This document shows, piece after piece, positions 1 through 6,499 of a DNA stretch of 17,056 bases. Source of the stretch: Pseudomonadota bacterium (GTDB taxonomy: Bacteria > Pseudomonadota > Gammaproteobacteria > Steroidobacterales > Steroidobacteraceae); the NCBI GenBank assembly GCA_023457495.1, contig JAEWLQ010000006.1, forward strand, positions 1-17,056, in the 5' to 3' direction. Every line of letters starts with the position of its first letter. The stretch's first letter is position 1. The notes below the pieces were generated by a model that did not search any database, was not told the origin of the DNA, and saw nothing but the letters and a program-made list of their open reading frames with translations. The position numbers were made by a program, and so were the translations under genes.

Positions 1-120
1 GCTCAGGCTGGGCCGGTTGCTCGAACGCAGTATGAAAATCGAAGACGCTTACGGTAGGCTTTTTCGCCTCAGGTGACTGTCACCCATGTCTCCGCACGGA
101 TGTGTCACCTATGTCCTCTA
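1..120. mobile_element. Probable insertion-sequence end (partial, runs off left edge)
   Basis: Two copies of a 13-base direct repeat, TGTCACCCATGTC at 78-90 and TGTCACCTATGTC at 103-115, differ at one base and are 25 bases apart. Such repeats are typical of the ends of some transposable elements. A plus-strand reading frame enters from the left edge and ends in TGA at 74-76, just before the repeats, as a transposase 3' end would. Only about 24 residues are visible and I cannot name the family; IS481, IS3 and IS21 are all possible. The element stops within about ten bases of the cassette-2 gene, where that cassette's attC would be expected. The assignment is inference from layout and repeats. 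Confidence 0.35.
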
Positions 121-124
121 CCGC

Positions 125-769
125 TCACTTCGCAATCGCCTGGAGCAGCAATGCACGGACTGAGGCCCACGAGAGATAAACCCCAGAAGGGTATGGAGTC
201 GGGCCGAAGGACCATGGCGCGCCAATCTTGTCGGTATCGAACTGCGGAAGTGAGTCGAACTGAGCTAGAAAGAACGGCCGCGCAACCCACCGATCGTCGG
301 AATGCCCAGGCACATTGATTCTCTGGCGGCGGTCCATCAGCGGTGCCTCTGATCCGTTTATGGACCACAACCCGGGAAATCGATTGGCGCAGTCCGCCAT
401 CCACTGCTGCTTGCTTCGAGTCGGAGTTCCCGAGAGAGTCGTTGTAGATACGACGTCCGTCGTCGATTTCAGTCCCTGGGCCAAGAGCACTAGATACTCT
501 CGGCCCACCACGAGGTCCTCGGATGCGAAAAAGGTGATCGTTCCAACCTTACCTTTTAGAACATCCACGGTCCGTGCGCGGTAGGAAGCTCCGCATGCCG
601 GGTAGTTCAAAGATGGGCCGTCGCTAATCGCAGTTGACTGCTCAATCCAGACGGACCCGACATAGGACGACTCTTTGACCAAATCGCCCAGCTCTCGCGG
701 CTCTACGACAGTAGCGTGCGCGGTGGCTCCTACGAGGGCGAGAACGACGGTAAGCCACACGCGAACCAT
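125..769 (-). CDS. Cassette 2: secreted protein of unknown function
   Basis: A protein of 214 residues that I do not recognise. The N-terminus is a clear Sec signal peptide: a hydrophobic stretch at residues 4-16 followed by AHA at 17-19, so cleavage is likely after residue 19 and the mature protein should be periplasmic or exported. Two cysteines remain in the mature part (in PACGAS and DCANR) and could form a disulfide. The central part, with motifs such as VDVLKG and VGREYLVLLA, recalls small secreted proteins of unknown function with a beta-barrel look. I start it at the ATG at 769, which lies 13 bases inside the cassette; a GTG at 778 overlaps the recombination core. The gene is transcribed away from intI, as cassette genes are. 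Its stop lies only a few bases from the IS-like repeats. Confidence 0.7.
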   Translation of the reverse strand: MVRVWLTVVLALVGATAHATVVEPRELGDLVKESSYVGSVWIEQSTAISDGPSLNYPACGASYRARTVDVLKGKVGTITFFASEDLVVGREYLVLLAQGLKSTTDVVSTTTLSGTPTRSKQQWMADCANRFPGLWSINGSEAPLMDRRQRINVPGHSDDRWVARPFFLAQFDSLPQFDTDKIGAPWSFGPTPYPSGVYLSWASVRALLLQAIAK

Positions 770-776
770 GAGCGAC

Positions 777-864
777 ACCTAACGGTTGAGTTGAGCGGCG
801 CGCACGCCGACGTATGAGCTTGGCACTTTATCCCTCACGCGTCCGCTCCAGCGACGTGTTAGGC
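777..864 (-). other. attC recombination site of cassette 1
   Basis: Read on the minus strand, the site opens with the inverse core GCCTAAC (864-858) and closes with the core GTTAGGT (783-777), which fits GTTRRRY. Inside lie the second pair of simple-site arms, GCTGGAGCGG (852-843) and CCGCTCAAC (798-790). They pair with one unpaired extra base, the extrahelical base expected of a folded attC. The 88-base length and the arrangement near the 3' core closely resemble known attC sites such as that of aadA1. Crossover is expected between G783 and T782. The last ten codons of the cassette-1 gene run into this site, as is common in integron cassettes. Confidence 0.92.
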
Positions 865-1307
865 GGCGGTGTTGGTGCACACGGCGATTTCCTAGAGAAA
901 AACCAGCCGCGCAAATTTTTTAAAGTGAGCAATACCATCGCGATTCCTACGAGACAGACGAGGATACGAACCAAGGAGCTTGCCCATTCGTCATAGAACA
1001 TGAGCATCAGCAAGTGCGACCCAATCGTCACGAGAAACGCGATGTGATGGGCCCTAGGCGCACCAATTCGACTTTGGTACCCCTCAACAATCAGCGCGAC
1101 GAGCGACAGAATCCACCAAACAGAGCAGAAGGCGACGCCCATCATCACCAAGAGCACAAGAATCGGGCTCGTATGGACAATGGAGAAAAAGAGCATCTGT
1201 GACCCAAACACAAGCGTTAACCCGTACATCTCGAAGCTCGACCAGAGGTACCCGGGGAGCGCGAGCAATACCACGGCCAGGAACGTGTAGCGAGCCAGTG
1301 ATCTCAT
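828..1307 (-). CDS. Cassette 1: small multi-pass membrane protein, function unknown
   Basis: A protein of 159 residues that I cannot assign to a family. It is strongly hydrophobic, with likely membrane segments at about residues 6-24, 29-45, 47-75, 88-105 and 109-129, so four or five crossings of the inner membrane. The C-terminal tail after residue 130 is polar and proline-rich, and its last ten residues (NTSLERTREG) are encoded by the attC site. I use the ATG at 1307, because the frame's earlier start at 1349 lies in attI, outside the cassette; this leaves a 17-base leader after the core GTTAGGC. No good ribosome-binding site is visible. As the first cassette it would be the one most strongly expressed from any integron promoter. 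Confidence 0.72.
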   Translation of the reverse strand: MRSLARYTFLAVVLLALPGYLWSSFEMYGLTLVFGSQMLFFSIVHTSPILVLLVMMGVAFCSVWWILSLVALIVEGYQSRIGAPRAHHIAFLVTIGSHLLMLMFYDEWASSLVRILVCLVGIAMVLLTLKNLRGWFFSRKSPCAPTPPPNTSLERTREG

Positions 1308-1318
1308 GCGTAAGAGCC

Positions 1319-1454
1319 GCCTAACTATAGATTGTGGGACGGTAAACAATAGGAGTTACTGGTTGTTTACTGTCCAATAGCAGCGTGACCATCCGCAACT
1401 CCCTGACTACGCTCGACCTTCCCGGATGTTATTTCGCCCGTCGGGTTTCATGCA
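1319..1454 (-). other. attI region with cassette insertion core
   Basis: The minus strand has a core GTTAGGC at 1325-1319, fitting GTTRRRY, at the junction between the first cassette and the intI leader. Crossover is expected between G1325 and T1324, so the first cassette runs from 1324 to 783. The rest of the interval up to the intI start holds no gene. It contains an imperfect inverted repeat (1337-1375) and presumably the IntI binding sites and the divergent promoters. The outer limit of attI is not defined by the sequence; I give the whole intI leader. No convincing cassette promoter could be picked by eye; a weak -35-like TTGGAC (minus, 1377-1372) with TATTGT is spaced 20 bases, which is too far. 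Confidence 0.7.
1337..1375. repeat. Inverted repeat in the intI/cassette leader
   Basis: GGACGGTAAACAA at 1337-1349 and TTGTTTACTGTCC at 1363-1375 are inverted copies matching at 12 of 13 positions, with a 13-base spacer. It lies between the attI core and intI. It could be an operator for a regulator, part of an IntI binding region, or a folded single-strand element. It does not look like a LexA box. Confidence 0.7.
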
Positions 1455-2411
1455 ATGCAAAGGGAAGGACTCCTGGCCCACATGCGCGGTCTGCTCAGGG
1501 CCAAGCACTACAGCATCCAGACTGAGAAGGCTTATCTCCAATGGGTACGACGTTATGTGGAGTTCCACGACTACCGTCACCCCCGCGAATTGGATGCAAA
1601 GGACCTGGAACAATTCTTGACAATGCTGGCCGTCCAGCGCCGGGTATCGGCGTCGACTCAGAATCAGGCACTGGCCGCGATTCTCTTTCTCTACAAGGAT
1701 GTCCTGGAGCTCGAGACTCCCTGGGTGAATACGGTCGTGCGTGCGCGACGGCCGCATCACCTGCCGGTCGTTCTCACACGCGGTGAAGTCGATCGTGTGC
1801 TGCGTCAGTTTTCCGGCACCTCTCGCATGATCGCGAGCCTGCTCTATGGTTCGGGACTCAGGGTGTCGGAAGGCCTTCGACTGCGCGTAAAGGACGTCGA
1901 CATTGAATATGGCCAGATCGTCGTTCGCGATGGCAAAGGGCACAAGGATCGAATCACATTGCTCCCTGACTCGCTGCGCAAACCGCTCTCTGAACACATG
2001 AAGCGTTTGCGCGCGCTTTACGACGAGGATCGCACCAGGTGCCGCCCCGGAGTCTCGCTGCCTTTTGCGCTGCGTGCAAAGTACCCGAGCGCGGCGACTT
2101 CCTGGGCTTGGTACTTCCTGTTCCCCAGCCGGGGCCTGTGTCGCGACCCGTATTCTTCCGAATACGTGCGCCATCACGCCCACCCGAAACACCTGCAGCG
2201 CGCGATGCAACGAGCGGTGGTTGCGGCCGGAATTCAGAAGCCGGCCACCTGCCACACCTTCCGACACTGCTTCGCGACTCACCTGCTGGAGAACGGCTAC
2301 GACATTCGTACGGTACAGGAGCTGCTGGGTCACGCGGACGTGAAGACGACGATGATCTACACACACGTGCTCAACAAGGGTGGACGAGCCGTGCGGAGTC
2401 CGTTGGACTGA
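1455..2411 (+). CDS. intI: Integron integrase (site-specific tyrosine recombinase)
   Basis: IntI inserts, excises and reorders gene cassettes by recombining attI and attC sites in the cell's DNA. The protein is 318 residues, slightly shorter than class 1 IntI (337). An N-terminal SAM-like core-binding domain (about 1-95) precedes the catalytic domain. The catalytic set is visible: R136 in GSGLRVSEG, K161 in GKGHKD, H267 and R270 in CHTFRH, H293 in LLGHADV, and the nucleophile Y302 in MIYTHV. The extra IntI-specific segment that separates this family from XerC/D is present at about 206-245 (ALRAKYP, then SWAWYFLF), and the C-terminus ends RSPLD as in other IntI proteins. The frame is uninterrupted, so the enzyme may be active. 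It points away from the cassettes, as required, and ends 14 bases from the converging cysG. No clear Shine-Dalgarno sequence precedes the ATG. Confidence 0.95.
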   Translation: MQREGLLAHMRGLLRAKHYSIQTEKAYLQWVRRYVEFHDYRHPRELDAKDLEQFLTMLAVQRRVSASTQNQALAAILFLYKDVLELETPWVNTVVRARRPHHLPVVLTRGEVDRVLRQFSGTSRMIASLLYGSGLRVSEGLRLRVKDVDIEYGQIVVRDGKGHKDRITLLPDSLRKPLSEHMKRLRALYDEDRTRCRPGVSLPFALRAKYPSAATSWAWYFLFPSRGLCRDPYSSEYVRHHAHPKHLQRAMQRAVVAAGIQKPATCHTFRHCFATHLLENGYDIRTVQELLGHADVKTTMIYTHVLNKGGRAVRSPLD

Positions 2412-2425
2412 GCGCGGGGTCTCTG

Positions 2426-3826
2426 CTACGCGATGCCGCCTTGGGCCTCGCGCCCAAACCACTGCAACTCCGCCGCACTCGCCGCCACTCCGCCAACGAT
2501 CAGCATCGACGGCGCCTTGAGCTTCGTCTGAACCGCATCGCGATGCATCGCCTCGACGCTCGTGACGATGACACGTTGCTCGCCGCGGCTCGCGTTCTCG
2601 ACGAACGCCACAGGCATGTCGCCGCGCACGCCCGACAATAGTAGTTTGTCGCGCAACGACACCAGCCTTCCCACACTCATGTAGAACGCCAGCGTCTCGC
2701 GCCCCGCCGCAAGATCCGAGAAATCGAACTGCGCGAGTTGCTCGTCGCTGTTGCCGGTCAGGAACCGCACGGCCTGCGCATGCCGTCGGTCGGTGAGCGG
2801 AATGCCGGAATAGGCTCCCGCGGCGATCGCGGCTGTGATGCCGGGAATGACCTCGAACGACACGCCATGCCGGCGGAGGAAATCGATCTCCTCACCGCCG
2901 CGCCCGAACACGAACGAATCTCCGCCCTTGAGCCGCACGACGTATTCGCCGCGCTGCGCGTGCTCGACGAGCAGCTCGTTGATCTCTTCCTGGGTCGCTC
3001 CGCCGCCGCCGACGAACTTGCCGACGTCGAATCGGGCCGCATCGCGGCGCGCGAGATCGAGCACCTCGGCCGACACGAGTCGGTCGTGCACGATCACATC
3101 CGCTTCCTGAAGTGCCCGCAATCCCTGCAGCGTCATCAGCCCGGCATTGCCGGGCCCGGCGCCCACGAGCACGACGTGACCGGGCGGCACGGCGTTCTCG
3201 TCCTCGAGCGCCTTGCGCGTGAGTTCTTCGGCCTTCGCATCGCGGCCAGCGCGCAGGCTGGCGGCCACGGGACCGGTGAGCATCCAGGACAGGAAGCGGC
3301 GACGCGCGCCGATATCGGCGAAGCGGCGCTTCACGGCATCGCGCCAGCGATCGGCGAACGCGGCCAGGGTGCCGAGCGATCCATCGAGCAGGGTCTCGAG
3401 CCGTTCGCGGATCAGCCGCGCGAGCACGGGCGAGGTGCCGCCGGTCGACACGGCGATCTGCACAGGCGAGCGGTCGATGATCGCGGGCATGATGAAACTC
3501 GACAGCTCGCGGTCATCGACGACATTGCACGGAACCCGCGCTGCATTCGCGGCGGCGGCGACGGCAGCATTCACGGCGCGATCGTTCGTCGCGGCGACGA
3601 CTAGCCAGGCGCCTTCGATGTCGCTTGCCGAGAACTCGCGCGCGAGGTGAACGAACTTGCCGCGCGTGAGAGCGGCGGCAAGTTCCGCGCCGAGCGCAGG
3701 CGCCACGACGGTGACCTTCGCCCCCGCGTCACTCAACAACGCGAACTTTCGCGCCGCCACCTCCCCGCCTCCCACGAGCAATACGGGCTTCGCCGCAAGA
3801 TCGAGGAACAACGGGAAGTAGCGCAT
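2426..3826 (-). CDS. cysG: Siroheme synthase CysG (trifunctional)
   Basis: CysG turns uroporphyrinogen III into siroheme, the cofactor of sulfite reductase: two SAM-dependent methylations, an NAD-dependent oxidation and iron insertion. The protein has 466 residues (E. coli 457). The N-terminal dehydrogenase/ferrochelatase part has the NAD site GGGEVAARK (19-27), D104 in NVVDD and STGGTSPVLAR (127-137). The C-terminal methyltransferase has the SAM loop GAGPGNAG (222-229), D248 in HDRLV, RLKGGD (298-303) and FGRGGEE (307-313). I start at the ATG at 3826, where the family's N-terminus MRYFPLFL begins; the frame upstream of it is only a shadow of hemB. Its start shares one base with the hemB stop (TGATG), so the two are likely translationally coupled. 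It is last in its transcription unit. Confidence 0.96.
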   Translation of the reverse strand: MRYFPLFLDLAAKPVLLVGGGEVAARKFALLSDAGAKVTVVAPALGAELAAALTRGKFVHLAREFSASDIEGAWLVVAATNDRAVNAAVAAAANAARVPCNVVDDRELSSFIMPAIIDRSPVQIAVSTGGTSPVLARLIRERLETLLDGSLGTLAAFADRWRDAVKRRFADIGARRRFLSWMLTGPVAASLRAGRDAKAEELTRKALEDENAVPPGHVVLVGAGPGNAGLMTLQGLRALQEADVIVHDRLVSAEVLDLARRDAARFDVGKFVGGGGATQEEINELLVEHAQRGEYVVRLKGGDSFVFGRGGEEIDFLRRHGVSFEVIPGITAAIAAGAYSGIPLTDRRHAQAVRFLTGNSDEQLAQFDFSDLAAGRETLAFYMSVGRLVSLRDKLLLSGVRGDMPVAFVENASRGEQRVIVTSVEAMHRDAVQTKLKAPSMLIVGGVAASAAELQWFGREAQGGIA

Positions 3827-4785
3827 CAGCGGGGCAGCCCCATGCCGCGCGCGAGGCGCGCGCCATACGTGATGATGAACGTGGCGCCGGCGCGCCGCAG
3901 GTTGTGCCAGCTCTCGAGCAGCCCGGCTTCGAAATCGAGAAACTTCTCGCGCGACAGCAGCACGAGCGAGGTGTATTCGCCGCTCACCTGGTACGCGCCG
4001 CAGGGCAGGCCCGTCTGCTCCTTGATGGGCATGATGAGATCGGCCGACGGCTGTCCGGGCTTCACCATGAGCAGGTCGGCGCCCTCTTCCGCGCAGCGCC
4101 GGCTGGACGCGAGCGCATCGCCGCGGTTGCGCACGTCGAGTTGATAGCTGCGCCGGTCGCCGAACTGCGGCGCGGAATCGGCGGCGTCGCGGAACGGCCC
4201 GTAGAACGTGCTCGCGAACTTGGTGCTGTAACTCATGATGGGCGCCATGTCGAAGCCGGCCTTGTCGAGCTCGGCGCGCAGGTGCGCGACGCGGCCATCG
4301 TTCATGTCGGAAGGCGCGATGCCGTCGGCGCCGGCCTTCACGTAGCTCACGCCTAACAACCCGAGCGCGCTGTGGGTAGCGGCGAGATCCTGGTGTCCGC
4401 GAGAATCGTGCACGCAGCAATGCCCGGACTCGGTGAAGCTGCAAAGGCAGGTGTCCACCCAGATGGTCGCGTCCGTGCCGGCGCGCTGACGCATCTGCTG
4501 GAGCGCCGCGCTGGTGAAATCGGCATTGAAGCTGCGGTTCGACTTGGTCGCGGGTACGGGGAACAGCAGGAACTGCCGCACGCCGGCGGCGAGGTCTTTC
4601 TCGAACTGCGTGAGTAGTGAGGCGAGCGTGTGCCGCGAAGTGCCGGGCAGGCCGTCGAGGGGCTCTTCCTGGGTGGCCGCGGCGGACAGGAACAGCGGCT
4701 GGATCAGCTGGCTCACGCCAAAGCCGATCTCGGATGTCATGTCCCGGAGCGCGGCCGTCGCACGCAATCTCTGCAGTCTTTTCAT
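3826..4785 (-). CDS. Divergent HemB-like delta-aminolevulinate dehydratase
   Basis: HemB joins two aminolevulinate molecules into porphobilinogen. This 319-residue protein (E. coli 324) keeps the key active-site parts: both lysines, K189 in PIMSYSTKFAS and K242 in LMVKPGQP; the metal-binding cysteines C113, C115 and C123 in DTCLCSFTESGHCC; FYGPFRDAADSAPQFGDRR (194-212); and AYQVSGEY (264-271). The N-terminal 110 residues and the C-terminal third differ strongly from standard HemB. The family's usual signatures are altered: AYAAKYAS reads SYSTKFAS, and VKPALPYLD reads VKPGQPSAD. The ATG at 4785 overlaps the upstream gene's stop by four bases (ATGA). Placed between a HemC-like gene and cysG, it probably serves siroheme synthesis. 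Whether it is the cell's only HemB or a specialised second copy cannot be told here. Confidence 0.85.
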   Translation of the reverse strand: MKRLQRLRATAALRDMTSEIGFGVSQLIQPLFLSAAATQEEPLDGLPGTSRHTLASLLTQFEKDLAAGVRQFLLFPVPATKSNRSFNADFTSAALQQMRQRAGTDATIWVDTCLCSFTESGHCCVHDSRGHQDLAATHSALGLLGVSYVKAGADGIAPSDMNDGRVAHLRAELDKAGFDMAPIMSYSTKFASTFYGPFRDAADSAPQFGDRRSYQLDVRNRGDALASSRRCAEEGADLLMVKPGQPSADLIMPIKEQTGLPCGAYQVSGEYTSLVLLSREKFLDFEAGLLESWHNLRRAGATFIITYGARLARGMGLPR

Positions 4786-6296
4786 TGCTCCACTTCCCGC
4801 CTGAACCCTTCCGCCGACAGAAAGGCGCGAACCCGTTCCGCGCCTATGGCGGCGCGGATCATGCTGAATGTATTGCCGGGTCCGCAACCGTGCCAGGCGC
4901 CACGGATTTCAGGGTTTGCCTGCAGATAGTCGTGGAACTGGGAGCCGCTGCGCCAGTAGAAGTGGGTGCACCCGTTCAAATCGGCCAGCGGGGCGGCCCG
5001 TTCGAGACGATAGGTCGCGATGCGCTCGCTGAACGGGGAGTCGTAGCCCAGCTCGTGCGAGAACTTCACCCAGCGCTCGACCTGGGGAAACAGGGCCCGG
5101 ACGCAGGTCCTTTCGTTCTCTCCGAGGCTTTCGTCGCTGCCGTGAACCCAGATGCCGCGCGCGGCGAGCCTTCGCCAGGTGTCGATGCCGGCGCTCCACA
5201 CCACCTGCCCCGGGCGCGGCTGGAAACCTTCGGGCCACGCCTCGGAGCGGGCGACGAACAGGCCGATTCGGGTATCGGCGAATTGGTCATGGCGCACCTG
5301 CAGCGGCACGCGGCGATATCGTTCGGCGGCGGCGGCATCTCCGGTCCAGACGGCATCGTGACTGCGCGCCGGCGGCAGCGGCGAATCGTGACGTCGCAGC
5401 TCGGCGCTCTGGATCCATTGGCCCGCGCGCTGGCCGCGCCGGAACTCGACCTCGCCGCAGTGCACGGGGACGATGGACACGCCGAGCGGATGATCCTCGT
5501 CGCCGGTCGGCGCGAGCTGCGCGCGCTCGGCGAGGACGCGCGTCAACGTGGCCTCATCGTTGATGCTGGCTAACAACTCGGCGAGATCGGCACGGTCGCG
5601 GCGGACCTCGAGCGCGAGCGCACCCTGGCCGGGGGCGGTGGGATTCAGCGCGAGCGGCAGGACCATGAGCTCGCAGGCATCGAGGATCTCGCGCACGCGC
5701 TGCCGCGCGGCGGAGTATTCCGGTTCGGTGGATTCGAGCAGGCGATCGATGTTGGCCTTGGCGACGACCAGCGCGGCGGCATCGGACTGCATGAGCTGCT
5801 CGAGCCGCGCCATGCAATCGCCACGCGCGAGCACGAACGTGACGAGCGGCGCGCGGATGGGCAACGCCCACTGCAGGAAGCCGGAAAGATTCGTGCGGCG
5901 GCGGGCCGACGACGACAACACGCGCAGCTCGGCGCGATCGCGGCCGCCGAGCCAGCTTCGCTTCACCAGCAGCAGGTCGCGCGTGTCGGCGCGCGGCAGC
6001 GTCGCGGCGACGTGGGTGAGTGGATGGCCAGTGAAGGGCACGTCCTTCCACAGATGCACGGCGATATCGATGGCGTTCGCGCGCAGCGCGACGCCCAGGT
6101 CACCGGTGAAACCGCCGCGCTTCAACAGTTCGGGCAGCGGCGTGTCGAGGTCGCGATCCGCCGGCGAAGACAACTCGGTGTACTGGACCTCGATGCCGGG
6201 ATGGCGCGCCATCAACGCATTTCCCACGAGACGCGCCTGCACCTGCGCGAGGACGCTGGCGCGCGCACCTAACACGATGGGGCGTTGGAAGGTCAT
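4782..6296 (-). CDS. HemC-like protein with HemD-like C-terminus, lacking the cofactor cysteine
   Basis: A 504-residue protein, far longer than HemC (about 310). Residues 1-290 match porphobilinogen deaminase: LGARASVLAQVQA at the start, the catalytic aspartate D85 in HLWKDVPF, SSSARRR (128-134) in place of TSSLRR, and APGQGALALE (221-230). The loop that holds the dipyrromethane cofactor, normally EGGCQVPIG, reads TGDEDHPLG (264-272), so the binding cysteine is missing; the nearest cysteine is C280. The second half (about 340-500) resembles uroporphyrinogen-III synthase, with ATYRLE, FYWRSGSQFH and GCGPGNTFS; HemC-HemD fusions are known elsewhere, for example in Leptospira. With the HemB-like protein and CysG it would form an aminolevulinate-to-siroheme route. 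The start is the ATG at 6296 with AGGA just upstream. Activity is uncertain. Confidence 0.8.
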   Translation of the reverse strand: MTFQRPIVLGARASVLAQVQARLVGNALMARHPGIEVQYTELSSPADRDLDTPLPELLKRGGFTGDLGVALRANAIDIAVHLWKDVPFTGHPLTHVAATLPRADTRDLLLVKRSWLGGRDRAELRVLSSSARRRTNLSGFLQWALPIRAPLVTFVLARGDCMARLEQLMQSDAAALVVAKANIDRLLESTEPEYSAARQRVREILDACELMVLPLALNPTAPGQGALALEVRRDRADLAELLASINDEATLTRVLAERAQLAPTGDEDHPLGVSIVPVHCGEVEFRRGQRAGQWIQSAELRRHDSPLPPARSHDAVWTGDAAAAERYRRVPLQVRHDQFADTRIGLFVARSEAWPEGFQPRPGQVVWSAGIDTWRRLAARGIWVHGSDESLGENERTCVRALFPQVERWVKFSHELGYDSPFSERIATYRLERAAPLADLNGCTHFYWRSGSQFHDYLQANPEIRGAWHGCGPGNTFSMIRAAIGAERVRAFLSAEGFRREVEQ

Positions 6297-6432
6297 ATCC
6301 TGTCTCGGGTACTCAGCAAGCCGTATGCCATTGCGAACCGGGCAGCTTTCGCCGCGGGCCTTGCGCCGTGCGCCGTCGCGGTGCGGCGCCTGCGGGTCGC
6401 GCCCGGTCTCGGGGCGGGATGAGGTCCGTGAT
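6297..6432. other. Intergenic spacer before the hemCD-like gene
   Basis: No gene is seen between the cysH end and the hemCD-like start. The stretch contains a GC-rich hairpin (GCGCCG at 6370-6375 with CGGCGC at 6384-6389, no T run) and a 12-base tandem repeat, GATGAGGTCCGT at 6418-6429 and GATGAGGTCTGT at 6430-6441, leading into the larger repeat. A promoter for the siroheme module may lie here, but no clear -35/-10 pair stands out. Confidence 0.4.
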
Positions 6433-6499
6433 GAGGTCTGTCCCCGTTTGCTAGCCCTTCTTCGAAAGAGCTGGGAGGAATGTCCCCATTACCCCATTA
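6433..6499. repeat. Intergenic repeat, copy A (overlaps cysH stop)
   Basis: The block begins GAGGTCTGTCCCCGTTTG, has a 20-base unique middle, and ends GAGGAATGTCCCCATTA (6475-6491), followed by a duplicated CCCCATTA (6492-6499). Both conserved parts recur exactly at 15417-15460. The TAA stop of cysH (minus, 6499-6497) lies in the duplicated CCCCATTA. The GGGGACAGACC-type core resembles REP-like elements common in xanthomonad-type genomes; that link is from memory and inference. Confidence 0.8.

Noticed and set aside
1308..1349. Longer start for the cassette-1 gene
   Set aside because: It would place the start in attI, outside the cassette core at 1319-1325.
1326..1380. Cassette promoter (Pc) on the minus strand
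   Set aside because: TATAGT (1331-1326) and TATTGT are present, but no -35 hexamer at 16-18 bases was convincing.
3827..4444. Upstream extension of the cysG frame
   Set aside because: The extra 206 residues are arginine-rich shadow of hemB; CysG homology begins at MRYFPLFL.
6363..6390. GC hairpin as terminator after cysH
   Set aside because: The six-base stem has no T run on either strand.
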